Shown here piece after piece: positions 11,570 through 23,730 of a stretch of 64,000 bases of DNA. Positions within the stretch are counted from its first letter, which is position 1, and each line of letters starts with the position of its first letter. Origin of the DNA: Deinococcus radiopugnans ATCC 19172 (GTDB lineage Bacteria; Deinococcota; Deinococci; Deinococcales; Deinococcaceae); NCBI RefSeq assembly GCF_006335125.1, contig NZ_VDMO01000015.1:51801-115800 (forward strand), written 5' to 3'. Made by a program: the position numbers and the translations under genes. Under the pieces are notes generated by a model. It did no database searches and was not told the origin of the DNA. It saw only the letters and a program-made list of their open reading frames with translations.

Positions 11570-11575
11570 CCAGGC

Positions 11576-12439
<864 letters not shown>

Positions 12440-12462
12440 AAGCTGTTTTGCCGCATCTGCAC

Positions 12463-12468
12463 TAGACT
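12463..12468 (+). promoter_or_regulatory. -10 box of Rrf2 regulator gene
   Basis: TAGACT, 7 nt before the ATG at 12476. Confidence 0.6.
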
Positions 12469-12475
12469 CCTGCCC

Positions 12476-12943
<468 letters not shown>

Positions 12944-12973
12944 CAGTTTGCGGCAGCGGATTTCGGCAACAAT

Positions 12974-13627
12974 TTACTTCAGGTACGGCGTGAAACGGCC
13001 CAGCGTCGCGGCGTCCGGGCTGGTGGACGAACGCACCACCTGGTTGCCGCCGAAGACCAGCAACAGGCGGCCCGCCGCGTCCGCCGAGGCGTTCAGGGTG
13101 CCCTGACGGGCGGTGTACGGTCCGGTCAGGACCGCCTGCATGGTGTTCAGATCGAAGACCAGCGCCGCGCCGCTCAGGGCGGGGGCCTCGGCCTTCACGC
13201 CGCCCAGGGCCGTTACGAAAGCGCTGCGCACGTTCAGGACCACGCGCGGGGCGCTGAGGTTCTTGAACCGGGCGTCGTTGTAGGTCACGTTGCCCGTCGC
13301 GGTCACGGTGGATGACTTCAGATCGTAGACGACCTGTGCGGCGCGCAGCGTGCCGCCCTGCTTGGTGGTCAGGACGGCGTTCTGGGCGGTCAGGGTCTGG
13401 CCGGGGTTCAGGATCATGGCTCCGGCCACCAGTTTCAGGCCGCCCTTGGTGTCGGTGGCGGTGCCGCCCTGCGGCAGTTCGGTGACGCCCGTTTCCAGAT
13501 TCAGGTTCTGCGGCCCGCGCGGCGTGACGTTCAGGCCGCCGAAAGTGACGGCCTGCCCGCCCGAGAACGGACTGAGGGTCAGCAGGCCCAGCGTTGCGGC
13601 GGCCAGAAAGGAGGAGGGGAATTTCAT
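12974..13627 (-). CDS. Secreted LptA/OstA-like beta-jellyroll protein
   Basis: A 217-residue exported protein with a signal peptide (cleavage probably after GGQA). The mature part has repeated short beta strands typical of the OstA/LptA fold: LTAQNAVLTTKQGGTLRAAQVVYDLKSSTVTATGNVTY and a weaker second copy. In diderms with LPS this fold carries lipid A across the periplasm. Deinococcus lacks classical LPS, so it may carry another lipid or serve the outer layer differently; that is inference. It is divergent from the amidase gene. The start ATG is 6 nt after a TACGGT -10 box. Confidence 0.75.
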   Translation of the reverse strand: MKFPSSFLAAATLGLLTLSPFSGGQAVTFGGLNVTPRGPQNLNLETGVTELPQGGTATDTKGGLKLVAGAMILNPGQTLTAQNAVLTTKQGGTLRAAQVVYDLKSSTVTATGNVTYNDARFKNLSAPRVVLNVRSAFVTALGGVKAEAPALSGAALVFDLNTMQAVLTGPYTARQGTLNASADAAGRLLLVFGGNQVVRSSTSPDAATLGRFTPYLK

Positions 13628-13633
13628 CCTCTC

Positions 13634-13639
13634 ACCGTA
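13634..13639 (-). promoter_or_regulatory. -10 box of LptA-like gene
   Basis: TACGGT on the minus strand, 6 nt before the ATG. Confidence 0.4.
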
Positions 13640-13751
13640 CCTGCCTGCGCCTGAGCGGCGTGAGGGAGCCGGTCAGACCTGATTCAGAAGGGCGCTTTCC
13701 CCACCTGCCGCCGTCTCATGGCCCCTCCACCGTCGATCAGGAAGGGCGCGT

Positions 13752-13757
13752 TAGACT
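13752..13757 (+). promoter_or_regulatory. -10 box of amidase gene
   Basis: TAGACT, 8 nt before the GTG at 13766. It supports GTG over an upstream in-frame ATG at 13718. Confidence 0.6.
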
Positions 13758-13765
13758 CCGGGGCA

Positions 13766-14926
13766 GTGACCGCTTCATCTCTCCTGTCTGTTCCGTCCCG
13801 CGTGCGCCGGGGCGTTGCGCCTTCCTTGCGTCCTCTGCTTCACCTCGTGGCCCTGCTGTGGACGCTGGTGACCCTGTCCTTCGCTGCCGCCGCCCCGCGC
13901 GTGGGCGCACACGACGGCTTCACGCGGCTGGTGTTCGATCTGCCGGGCAACGCCACCTCCAAAGTCAGCGCGGCGGGCCGCAGCGTGACTGTCAAGCTGA
14001 ATGTCAGCCTCAAGGCCGAGCAGGGCCCCCTGAAGGCCGAGGGGGTCACCGCCTACGCCGTGTCGGGCGGCACCATCACGGTCACCCTGGCCGAGACCGG
14101 CAGTGCCGGGAAGACCAAGGTCAGCGTGCTGCCCAGGAGCGGCGCGGCGGCGGCCCGGCTGGTCATCGACGTCCCCACGTCCACCGCAGAGCTGGCGTCC
14201 CGGCCCGTGACGCCGCCGCCGGTGGCCGCCTCGGCCAGCGTGACCCGTCCGCGCGTGGTGCTGGACGCCGGGCACGGCGGCGTCGATCCAGGCATGACCA
14301 GCCAGTGGCTGCGCGAGAAGGACGTGACGCTGGACGTGGCCCTGCGGACCCGCGCCGAACTGGTCAAGCACGGCGTGGACGTGGTGATGGTCCGCACTGT
14401 GGACAAAGACCTCAGCGCCGACAAGCGCACCGATCTGGACGCCCGCTCGCGGCTGGCCACCACCGGCCGGGTCAGCGCGTACATCAGCATTCACGTCAAT
14501 GCGGGCGGGCCGTCGGCGCAGGGCATTGAGACGTATTACTTCGGGCAGCCGCTGGCCGGCAGTGACCGCAGCCGCGCCGTGCAGGAAAACGGCGGCGGCA
14601 GCGTGGGCCAGGAGCTGACCCGCAAGGCCGCCAACAGCGCCCAGGGCCTGCTGGGCGACATCGTGGCGCAGGCCAAGCTGTCGTTTTCGCGCCAGCTGGC
14701 CCAGAAGGTGCAGTCGCGGCTGGTGCAGTACACCGGGGCCGTTAACCGGGGCGTGCAGACCGACGCCTTCTACGTGATTCGCAACCCCACCACCCCCGCC
14801 ATCCTGACCGAGATCGGCTTCGGCAGCAGCCCCAGCGAGGGACCGCGGCTGGCCTCTGCGGCCTACCGCGAGAAGATCGCGCAGGGGCTGGCACGGGCCA
14901 TTCTGGATTTCCTGAACACCAAATAG
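13766..14926 (+). CDS. N-acetylmuramoyl-L-alanine amidase (Amidase_3) with N-terminal AMIN-like domain
   Basis: Cleaves the amide bond between MurNAc and the stem peptide, outside the membrane. Of 386 residues, the first ~45 hold a signal sequence (LLHLVALLWTLVTLSFAAAA). About 45-150 is a beta-rich AMIN-like region with FTRLVFDLPGNA. The catalytic domain follows a Pro/Ala linker, with zinc ligands H170 (DAGHGGVDPG), E184 and H243 (SIHVNAG), and catalytic E349 (LTEIGF). The AMIN-like part probably targets the septum or wall. It is divergent from the LptA-like gene and convergent with the propeller gene only 14 bp away. Confidence 0.93.
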   Translation: MTASSLLSVPSRVRRGVAPSLRPLLHLVALLWTLVTLSFAAAAPRVGAHDGFTRLVFDLPGNATSKVSAAGRSVTVKLNVSLKAEQGPLKAEGVTAYAVSGGTITVTLAETGSAGKTKVSVLPRSGAAAARLVIDVPTSTAELASRPVTPPPVAASASVTRPRVVLDAGHGGVDPGMTSQWLREKDVTLDVALRTRAELVKHGVDVVMVRTVDKDLSADKRTDLDARSRLATTGRVSAYISIHVNAGGPSAQGIETYYFGQPLAGSDRSRAVQENGGGSVGQELTRKAANSAQGLLGDIVAQAKLSFSRQLAQKVQSRLVQYTGAVNRGVQTDAFYVIRNPTTPAILTEIGFGSSPSEGPRLASAAYREKIAQGLARAILDFLNTK

Positions 14927-14940
14927 AAACCAGGGCAGCG

Positions 14941-16155
<1,215 letters not shown>

Positions 16156-16272
16156 GCAGTCGTCTCCTGAGGGCGTGTCGATGGCCGGGGAAATTCGGCG
16201 GGGTGTGGCCTGTATTCTGAACCCTGCGCCAGCCGGAAACAAAGCAGAAGGCCGATGGGTTGCAGGCCTTGT

Positions 16273-16287
16273 ATCGAGAATCTCGAT
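16273..16287. promoter_or_regulatory. Candidate LysR operator
   Basis: ATCGAGAATCTCGAT, a perfect 7-1-7 palindrome containing the T-N11-A pattern of LysR sites. It ends 9 bp before the -10 box of the LysR gene. Confidence 0.55.
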
Positions 16288-16296
16288 GGAATCTTC

Positions 16297-16302
16297 TACA
16301 CT
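16297..16302 (+). promoter_or_regulatory. -10 box of LysR-type gene
   Basis: TACACT, 5 nt before the ATG at 16308. Confidence 0.45.
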
Positions 16303-16307
16303 GCGTC

Positions 16308-17273
16308 ATGACTGCCGAAGCGCCCGTCTGCCCCCCGTTGCCTGCGCTGGGAGGCGCCCACCTGCGCGTGCTGCTGGGCGTGGCCGGGGCGGGCAGCTTC
16401 AGCGAGGCGGCGCTGCGGCTGGGGCTGGCGCAGTCCACCGTCAGCCACACCGTGCGCGCCGCCGAGACCGTGCTGGGGGTACAGATTTTCGAGCGGGGCC
16501 GCCACGGCGCGTGGCCCACGGCGGCGGGCGCGCGGGTGCTGGCGCAGGCCCAGCGGGCCGCCGACGCCCTGCGCGAGATGACCGCTCTGACCGCTCCGGC
16601 TCCCCCTCTCTGCGGTACCCTGCGCGTGGTGTCGTGCCGCAGCGTGATCCGGCAGTTCATTGTCCCGGCGCTGAACGGATTCCAGCGCCGTTACCCGGAT
16701 GTGGAGGTGGTGGTGCAGGACACCTCCGGCGAGCATGACGAGATCGAGGCGCGGGTGCTGTCGGGCGAGGCGGACCTGGGCCTGGGCCGCCTGCCCATGC
16801 GCCCCGAACTGCACACGCGGGAACTGCTGGCCGACGAGTACCTGATCATTGCGTCCGCCGACGCCCCGCCCATCCGCACCTGGGCCGACTTCCACCGCGC
16901 CGCGTACATCGTGTGCGAGGAGGACTGCGCCCCGTTCATCGCCGCGCATGTGGCCCGGCACTCGCGTCCGCCCACGCCCGCCGTGCGCCTGAAAGACCCG
17001 CAGGTGGCGCTGGGCCGGGTGGCTGAGGGCCACGGCTTCACGGTGCTGACCGGCCTGGTGTTCGTGCCGCTGCCGCCCAACTTGCGCGCGTCCACGCTGC
17101 CCACCCCGCTGTGGCGGCCGATCGGCAGTGTGACCCGCCGGGATGAAGCCTCGCCGCTGATCGACGCCTTCCGGGACGCCGTGCTGTCGCCGGGAGCGTT
17201 GCGGGCAGCGGCGGGACGGCAGGCGCATCTGGTGCGCTTCGTGGACGTGGGAACTCAGTCCCCAGCCTTTTAG
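16308..17273 (+). CDS. LysR-family transcriptional regulator
   Basis: A 321-residue regulator. The N-terminal winged helix (about residues 17-77) contains FSEAALRLGLAQSTVSHTVRAAETVLGVQIFER, the standard LysR recognition helix. The rest is a two-lobe co-inducer domain starting at GTLRVVSCRSVIRQFIVPAL. A pair of cysteines in CEEDC near residue 205 is unusual and might sense redox state or metal. A palindromic T-N11-A site lies in its own promoter, so autoregulation and control of the divergent propeller gene are likely. The effector is unknown. Confidence 0.9.
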   Translation: MTAEAPVCPPLPALGGAHLRVLLGVAGAGSFSEAALRLGLAQSTVSHTVRAAETVLGVQIFERGRHGAWPTAAGARVLAQAQRAADALREMTALTAPAPPLCGTLRVVSCRSVIRQFIVPALNGFQRRYPDVEVVVQDTSGEHDEIEARVLSGEADLGLGRLPMRPELHTRELLADEYLIIASADAPPIRTWADFHRAAYIVCEEDCAPFIAAHVARHSRPPTPAVRLKDPQVALGRVAEGHGFTVLTGLVFVPLPPNLRASTLPTPLWRPIGSVTRRDEASPLIDAFRDAVLSPGALRAAAGRQAHLVRFVDVGTQSPAF

Positions 17274-17305
17274 ACCTCCAGATGTTCAGCCTGCCCCGCG
17301 CCCCG

Positions 17306-17311
17306 TACACT
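17306..17311 (+). promoter_or_regulatory. -10 box of proB
   Basis: TACACT, 7 nt before the ATG at 17319. Confidence 0.6.
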
Positions 17312-17318
17312 GCCCCCC

Positions 17319-18410
<1,092 letters not shown>

Positions 18411-18467
18411 GGCGGATGGCCGGGAAAACACGCCAGAGGGTCCGACTCACTTCCGCTCTGCCTTCTC

Positions 18468-18473
18468 TATACT
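18468..18473 (+). promoter_or_regulatory. -10 box of glucodextranase-module gene
   Basis: TATACT, 7 nt before the GTG at 18481. Confidence 0.65.
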
Positions 18474-18480
18474 CCCCCCT

Positions 18481-19218
18481 GTGCTCTGGCTGCTGCTCAC
18501 CACCACCCTGCTGACTGTTCCCGATCCGGCGGGGGACGCGCGTGGGGACGGCGGCTACATCCTGCCGCGTCAGCCTGCCGTGACTGCGGACGCTCTGGAC
18601 CTGCGCTCGTTCAGCGCCGCGCCGCAGGGCGAGGGCATGCGCTTCCGGGTCAGCTTCGGGCAGATCGGCAACCCGTGGAACGCGCCGTCGGGCTTCTCGG
18701 CGGGCGTGACCGACATTTTCATCAAGACCGGTCCCGGCGGACGGCAGGTGCTGGCCGACACCGGCCTGCGTGCCCGCAACGGGGGCTGGCAGTACCACCT
18801 GCGGGTGACCGGCTTCGGCAGCACATTGCAGGAGGCGACGGATCAGGAGGGCGAGGTGCAGCCGCTGGCCGCGCCCAGCGTGCGGATCGAGGGCACCGAA
18901 CTGGTGATCGACGCCGCCGTGCCCGCCGGCAGCTACGCGTACTGGGTCACGAACAGCGTGTACACCCCATTGTCGGCGAACGGGGTGCTGCGGCCCACCG
19001 GCGGCACCGGCCTCGCCAGCCTGCAAACCGGGCGGGCCGACGCGCCTACCCCCGTGGACGTGCTGGCCCCGGACGGGGACCCCCGCGCCTTCACCGACGG
19101 CACCCTGGCCGCGGTGGGCGAGACCCGTGATCGCGCCAGCCTGATCCTGACCGGACTGGGCGGGCTGGGCCTGCTGCTGACCGTGGGCGCGACGGCGGCC
19201 CTCTGGCGGCGCAGGTGA
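18481..19218 (+). CDS. Exported carbohydrate-binding module protein (glucodextranase C-terminal type)
   Basis: A 245-residue exported protein. A short signal sequence ([18 protein letters not shown]) leads to a beta domain with [44 protein letters not shown]. This closely follows the C-terminal binding module of glucodextranases and some amylases/pullulanases, which is surface-linked and binds sugar or calcium. A C-terminal membrane helix (about 222-241) ending in RRR anchors it facing outward. The catalytic glycosidase is absent. The GTG start is supported by the -10 box. Its stop overlaps the start of the transporter gene by 4 bp, so the two are co-translated. Confidence 0.72.
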   Translation: MLWLLLTTTLLTVPDPAGDARGDGGYILPRQPAVTADALDLRSFSAAPQGEGMRFRVSFGQIGNPWNAPSGFSAGVTDIFIKTGPGGRQVLADTGLRARNGGWQYHLRVTGFGSTLQEATDQEGEVQPLAAPSVRIEGTELVIDAAVPAGSYAYWVTNSVYTPLSANGVLRPTGGTGLASLQTGRADAPTPVDVLAPDGDPRAFTDGTLAAVGETRDRASLILTGLGGLGLLLTVGATAALWRRR

Positions 19219-20132
19219 GCCTGGACCCGGCGCTGGAGACCGTGGCCCCGGCCCGGCCCCTGGTGCCCGCTCCGCTGCTGATTCTGGCCGCCGCGTGCCT
19301 GTGGGGGCTGCTGGGCATCTTCGGCAAGGGCGTGCAGGCCGCCGGGGTGGCCCCGCTGGAGGTGGCCTTCTGGCGGGCGCTGCTGGGCGGCGCGCTGTAC
19401 GCCCTGCACGCCCTTCTCACCCGCAGTCGCCTGCCGCGCGGGCGGGACCTGTGGATCACGGCAGGCTTCGGAATCGCCGGGGTCAGCGTCTTTTACGGCT
19501 CGTATCAGCTGGCGGTCAAGGCGGGCGGGGCCAGTCTGGCGTCGGTGCTGCTGTACACCGCCCCGGCCTTCGTGGCGCTGCTGGGCTGGGCCTTCCTGCG
19601 TGACCGTCCCGGCGCGCGCGAATGGGTGGCGATTGCCGGCACGCTGCTGGGCATCACCTTCATCAGCCTGGGCGGCGGGCAGGGCGTGAGCGTCACGCTG
19701 CCTGCGCTGGCTTTCGGGCTGATCGCCGGCTTCACCTACAGTCTGTATTACCTGTACGGCAAGGCCTTTTTTCACCGCTACAGCACCCCGGCGCTGCTGG
19801 GGGTGGCGCTGCCGGTGGGGGCGCTGGGGCTGCTGCCCTTCGTGGCCCCGGCGGGATTCGCGGCCAAATCGGCGGCGGCCTGGGGAGGGTTGGGCGGCAT
19901 CGCGGTGCTGTCCACGTACCTGGCCTATCTGCTGTACAGCGCGGGTCTGCGCCGCCTGAACGCCACCCGCGCCAGCGTGATCGCCAGCGTGGAGCCGGTG
20001 GTGGCTGCGGGGCTGGCGGCGCTGCTGTTCGGCGAGCGACTGGCGGCCCTGGCCCTGCTGGGCGCGGCGCTGGTGATCGGCGCGGCCCTGCTGCTAAGCG
20101 TGGAAAAGAAAGGGCCGACGCGCGGCCGCTAA
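19215..20132 (+). CDS. EamA/DMT-superfamily transporter
   Basis: A 305-residue membrane protein of about ten helices made of two five-helix EamA halves. The first begins [20 protein letters not shown] and the second [23 protein letters not shown]. The second half ends with the motif [25 protein letters not shown], typical of RhaT/YdcZ-like exporters. DMT proteins move small metabolites (amino acids, nucleotides, sugars), and the substrate cannot be assigned. The GTG start overlaps the upstream stop (GTGA), so it is coupled to the binding-module gene. Confidence 0.88.
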   Translation: MSLDPALETVAPARPLVPAPLLILAAACLWGLLGIFGKGVQAAGVAPLEVAFWRALLGGALYALHALLTRSRLPRGRDLWITAGFGIAGVSVFYGSYQLAVKAGGASLASVLLYTAPAFVALLGWAFLRDRPGAREWVAIAGTLLGITFISLGGGQGVSVTLPALAFGLIAGFTYSLYYLYGKAFFHRYSTPALLGVALPVGALGLLPFVAPAGFAAKSAAAWGGLGGIAVLSTYLAYLLYSAGLRRLNATRASVIASVEPVVAAGLAALLFGERLAALALLGAALVIGAALLLSVEKKGPTRGR

Positions 20133-20232
20133 GCGCCGTCCTCGCGCAGGCCGCGCCCTGCCTTACGAAGCGCCGGGTCCAGGGCAGTGACGGTTCAGAA
20201 AGAGCGGCGCGCTAGGATGGACTGAGATTTTC

Positions 20233-23200
20233 ATGCGCCCTCCTCTGCCAGCTGTCTCTGCCCACCCACACGAGGACGATGCGCTCCGGGCCGGGCCGGA
20301 CGGAGGGGCCGACGTGTGCCCGGAGCCCCTGTTGACCGCGCTGGTGCAGACGGTGGAGGCGCTGGACGGCGTGGTGGCGGCGCGCCTGTTCGTGACCGGC
20401 GAGGGCGGCACGTTCGCGCTGGCCGCGGCCCAGTCCGGCCCGTCCGGGAGGGGGGCCGTGGCCGCGCCGCTGGGCCTGTGCCGCCGCGCCGCCGCGCAGC
20501 TGGCCGGCCAATCGCCGCCGCCACACTTGTTCAGTGCCCACACGCTCGACGTGCGGGAACTGGCTCCCGGCGCCGTGCAGGCGTCGCTGGGGACCGTCCA
20601 CCGGCAGGCCCAGGCGTATCTGGCCGTCCCGGTGGTGGGGCCGGCGGTGCGCGGCACCCTGCATCTGGACCTTGCCGCGGCGGCGCCCGGACTTGTGGTG
20701 GGCACGCAGGATGGAGTGGACGCACCCGCCCCCCTGCTGGCGCAGGCCCGCGCCGGGGCCGCGCTGCTGGCGGCGACGCTGCGCCAGCTGGATCTGGACC
20801 GCGCCCTGAACGCCGCGCAGTGCGAGGTGGCGCTGCTGGAGCGGGCGTGGCGGGCCGTGACGCAGTCGGGCAGCCGCGCCGAACTGTTCGGGGCCATCAC
20901 GCAGGCCGTCCACGAGCTGTTGCGGACCGAACATGTGGCGGTGGGGCTGCTGGAAGGGGACGTGGTGGTGCTGCGCGAGAGCGCCGGGACCGGGTCCTGG
21001 GACACCCGGCACCCGATCGGTGCGGGGGTGGCGGGGCGGGTGGCCCGCAGCGGCCTGCCCGCGCTGGTGCCGGACGTGCGGCTGGACCCCGACTACGTCG
21101 CCATCCACCCCGGGGTGGTCAGCGAGATCTGCGTGCCCCTGCTGGACGGCGAGCGGGTGGTGGGGGTGCTGGACGTGGAATGCGAGTCGCGCGCGCTGGG
21201 CGACCAGGACCTGCGCCCCCTGGCGGCGCTGGGCACCTGGCTGGGGCAGGCCCTGGAGCGTGAGCGGCTGCACGCCGACACCGAGCGGCAGCGCCGGGCG
21301 CTGGACCTGCTGCACCGCCTGCGGACCTCGTTCGGCAGCAGTCTGGACCCGGCCCAGAGCATCCAGGCCGTGACCCGTGGGCTGCGGGAGACCTTCGGGT
21401 ACTCGCACGTCAGCGTGTACCTGCTGAGGGACCGCGTGATGGTCTTGCAAGATCAGGTGGGCTACGCCGCCGTGATTGAGCAGTTGCCGTTGGACCGGGG
21501 CGTGATGGGCCGGGCCGGCCGCACCGCACAGGTGCAGTGGGTCCAGGACCTGAGCCAGGAGCCCGACGCCATGCGGGCGATCGACGGCATCACCTCGGAA
21601 GTCTGCGTGCCGCTGCTGCGGGATCAGCAGGTGGTGGGGGCGCTGAATGTGGAGACGGTGGGAGACGCCGAGCCGCTGCAGCAGTGGGACGTTCACATCA
21701 TCGCCTCGGTGGGCGCCTACCTGCAGCAGGTGCTGGAACGCGCGTGGCTGCACGCGCAGGTCCGCGAGCGCGAGGCCCGGTACCGCATGCTGGCCGAATA
21801 CACCAACGATCTGGTGTGTCTGCACCGTCCGGGCGGCGACTTCAGCTACGTCAGCCCCAGTGTCCAGGCCCTGCTGGGCTACGCACCCTCCGAACTGCTG
21901 GGCACCTCACCCACGGCCCTGATGCACCCCGAGGACCGCCCCAGCCTGCACGAAATTGGCCAGTCGCCGGGCCGACCTGTCCTGGTCCGGCTGCGCCACC
22001 AGGCCGGCCATTACCTGTGTCTGGAAGTCAGCATCAGCCGCATCGAATCAGAGGAGCTGGCGCAGGACACGGCCCCGGAGGCGCTGGACGGCCAGGACAG
22101 ACCGTACCAGTACCTGTCCTCGTCGCGGGACGTCACGGCGCGGCAGGAGGCTGAGGCGCGGCTGCAGTGGGCCGCCACGCACGACTCCCTGACCCGGCTG
22201 TTCAACCGGGACCGCCTGTACAGCGCCCTGGAAGAGCAGATGACGTTGGCCTGCCAGACCGGGCAGCCGGGGTACGCGGTGCTGTACCTGGACATGGACC
22301 GCTTCAAGGTCATCAACGACAGCCTGGGCCACACCGCCGGCGACGAACTGCTGCAGGCTTTCGCCGGACGTCTGAACGCCTGCATGGAGGGCGCGCTGGT
22401 GGCCCGGCTGGGCGGTGACGAATTCGCCGTGCTGATGTGCGGGTTGCCGCCGGGTGACCTGTCGCAGGTCGAGGCCGCCGCCGCTCGCCTGCAGGCCTGC
22501 CTGACCGCGCCGTTCACGGTGCAGGGCCGCGCGGTCCAGGTCAGCGTCAGCATGGGCATCGCGCCGGGTGAACTGCACCACCGGGCGCCGGCCGACATCC
22601 TGCGCGACGCGGACCTGAGCATGTACCGCGCCAAACGTGATCCGGCCCGGCCGGTCATGGTCTTCCGGCCCGAGATGCATGTGGCCGCCCTGCGTCAGCT
22701 GCAGATCGAGGGCGATCTGCCGCAGGCGGCCCGGCGCGGCCAGCTGCGCCTGGTGTATCAGCCAATTGTGGACCTTCAGACCGGCGAGATCGGCGGGTAC
22801 GAGGCGTTGCTGCGCTGGCAGCACCCGCAACTGGGGGCGGTGCCGCCGTGTGAATTCGTGCCGCTGGCCGAGGAACTCGAAATCATCACCGAACTGGGCG
22901 CCTTCGTGCTGGAAGAGGCCTGCCGCACCTTCCAGATGGCGTCCAGCTGCGGGCCAGAAGGTGCGGAGGGCGCCGCGCCCCCGGCGCTGCAGGTGAACGT
23001 GTCCACCCGGCAATTCCTGCGCCCCGGCTTTGCGCGGACGGTGCAGCGGATTCTGGTCCGTACCGGCTTCCCCGCCGGACGCCTGCACCTGGAAATCACC
23101 GAGAGTGCCCTGATCGTGGATCTTGACGAGGCCGCCCGCACCCTGACCGAGTTGCGGGCGCTGGGGGTCCGGATTCATATCGATGATTTCGGCACCGGGC

Positions 23201-23505
23201 ATTCCAGCCTGGCGTTTCTGCACCGCTTTCCGGTGGACGGCCTGAAGGTGGACCGGGCGTTTATTGCCCGGCTGGGCGAGGACGCCGTCAGCGCCAAGCT
23301 GGTGGAAACGGTGCTGTTGCTGGCCCGCACCCTGGACGTGGACGTGATCGCCGAGGGCATCGAGACGCGGGTGCAGCGCGATCACCTGATTCGGCTGGGC
23401 TGCCGGTGGGGCCAGGGCTACCTGTTTTCGCGGCCTCTGGAGGTGGCCGACACCCTGGCCCTGCTGCATGCCAGTTCTGGCGCGCTGGCCGGACCATACG
23501 ACTGA
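20233..23505 (+). CDS. GAF-GAF-PAS-GGDEF-EAL cyclic-di-GMP turnover protein
   Basis: A soluble sensor of 1090 residues. One GAF-like region (about 30-190) is weak; two clearer GAF domains follow (about 205-355 and 360-510; both contain the core EVCVPLL/EICVPLL...VVGxLxVE). A PAS domain spans about 515-640 (YRMLAEYTNDLVCLH). The GGDEF domain has the intact G727-G-D-E-F active site; the inhibitory RxxD site is not seen in front of it. The EAL domain has E857-A-L-L-R, EITESAL, DDFGTGHSSL, KVDRAF and AEGIE, all consistent with active phosphodiesterase. Either or both activities may operate depending on ligands. There is no membrane segment. A TAGGAT -10-like box lies at 20213. Confidence 0.95.
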   Translation: MRPPLPAVSAHPHEDDALRAGPDGGADVCPEPLLTALVQTVEALDGVVAARLFVTGEGGTFALAAAQSGPSGRGAVAAPLGLCRRAAAQLAGQSPPPHLFSAHTLDVRELAPGAVQASLGTVHRQAQAYLAVPVVGPAVRGTLHLDLAAAAPGLVVGTQDGVDAPAPLLAQARAGAALLAATLRQLDLDRALNAAQCEVALLERAWRAVTQSGSRAELFGAITQAVHELLRTEHVAVGLLEGDVVVLRESAGTGSWDTRHPIGAGVAGRVARSGLPALVPDVRLDPDYVAIHPGVVSEICVPLLDGERVVGVLDVECESRALGDQDLRPLAALGTWLGQALERERLHADTERQRRALDLLHRLRTSFGSSLDPAQSIQAVTRGLRETFGYSHVSVYLLRDRVMVLQDQVGYAAVIEQLPLDRGVMGRAGRTAQVQWVQDLSQEPDAMRAIDGITSEVCVPLLRDQQVVGALNVETVGDAEPLQQWDVHIIASVGAYLQQVLERAWLHAQVREREARYRMLAEYTNDLVCLHRPGGDFSYVSPSVQALLGYAPSELLGTSPTALMHPEDRPSLHEIGQSPGRPVLVRLRHQAGHYLCLEVSISRIESEELAQDTAPEALDGQDRPYQYLSSSRDVTARQEAEARLQWAATHDSLTRLFNRDRLYSALEEQMTLACQTGQPGYAVLYLDMDRFKVINDSLGHTAGDELLQAFAGRLNACMEGALVARLGGDEFAVLMCGLPPGDLSQVEAAAARLQACLTAPFTVQGRAVQVSVSMGIAPGELHHRAPADILRDADLSMYRAKRDPARPVMVFRPEMHVAALRQLQIEGDLPQAARRGQLRLVYQPIVDLQTGEIGGYEALLRWQHPQLGAVPPCEFVPLAEELEIITELGAFVLEEACRTFQMASSCGPEGAEGAAPPALQVNVSTRQFLRPGFARTVQRILVRTGFPAGRLHLEITESALIVDLDEAARTLTELRALGVRIHIDDFGTGHSSLAFLHRFPVDGLKVDRAFIARLGEDAVSAKLVETVLLLARTLDVDVIAEGIETRVQRDHLIRLGCRWGQGYLFSRPLEVADTLALLHASSGALAGPYD

Positions 23506-23509
23506 AGCG

Positions 23510-23538
23510 GCGGACGGCACGCGCGCGGTCCGCTCTTT
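23510..23538 (+). terminator. Weak terminator after GGDEF-EAL gene
   Basis: GCGGAC (23510-23515) pairs with GTCCGC (23528-23533), followed by TCTTTGT. The remaining ~190 bp to 23730 shows no gene I can support. Confidence 0.4.
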
Positions 23539-23730
23539 GTGCAGGTCTGACGGCCAGCAGGCTGATCGGGCGTATCGGGAAAATCGGGGCGTACTTGGAG
23601 TGTCGTGGTTGGACCGTGACCTCAGGCCGATCGGGGCTTTTGACACCCCGGGCGCCCGGTTCGAGAGGTGTGGGAACTGCAGTTGTGCTAGAGCCGCACC
23701 ACCGGCAGGGCCTCGGGCCGTCAGCCAGCT

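Noticed and set aside
23655..23680. GGTTCGAG resembling a tRNA T-loop
   Set aside because: The flanking arms do not pair as a T-stem and no anticodon or acceptor stem fits.
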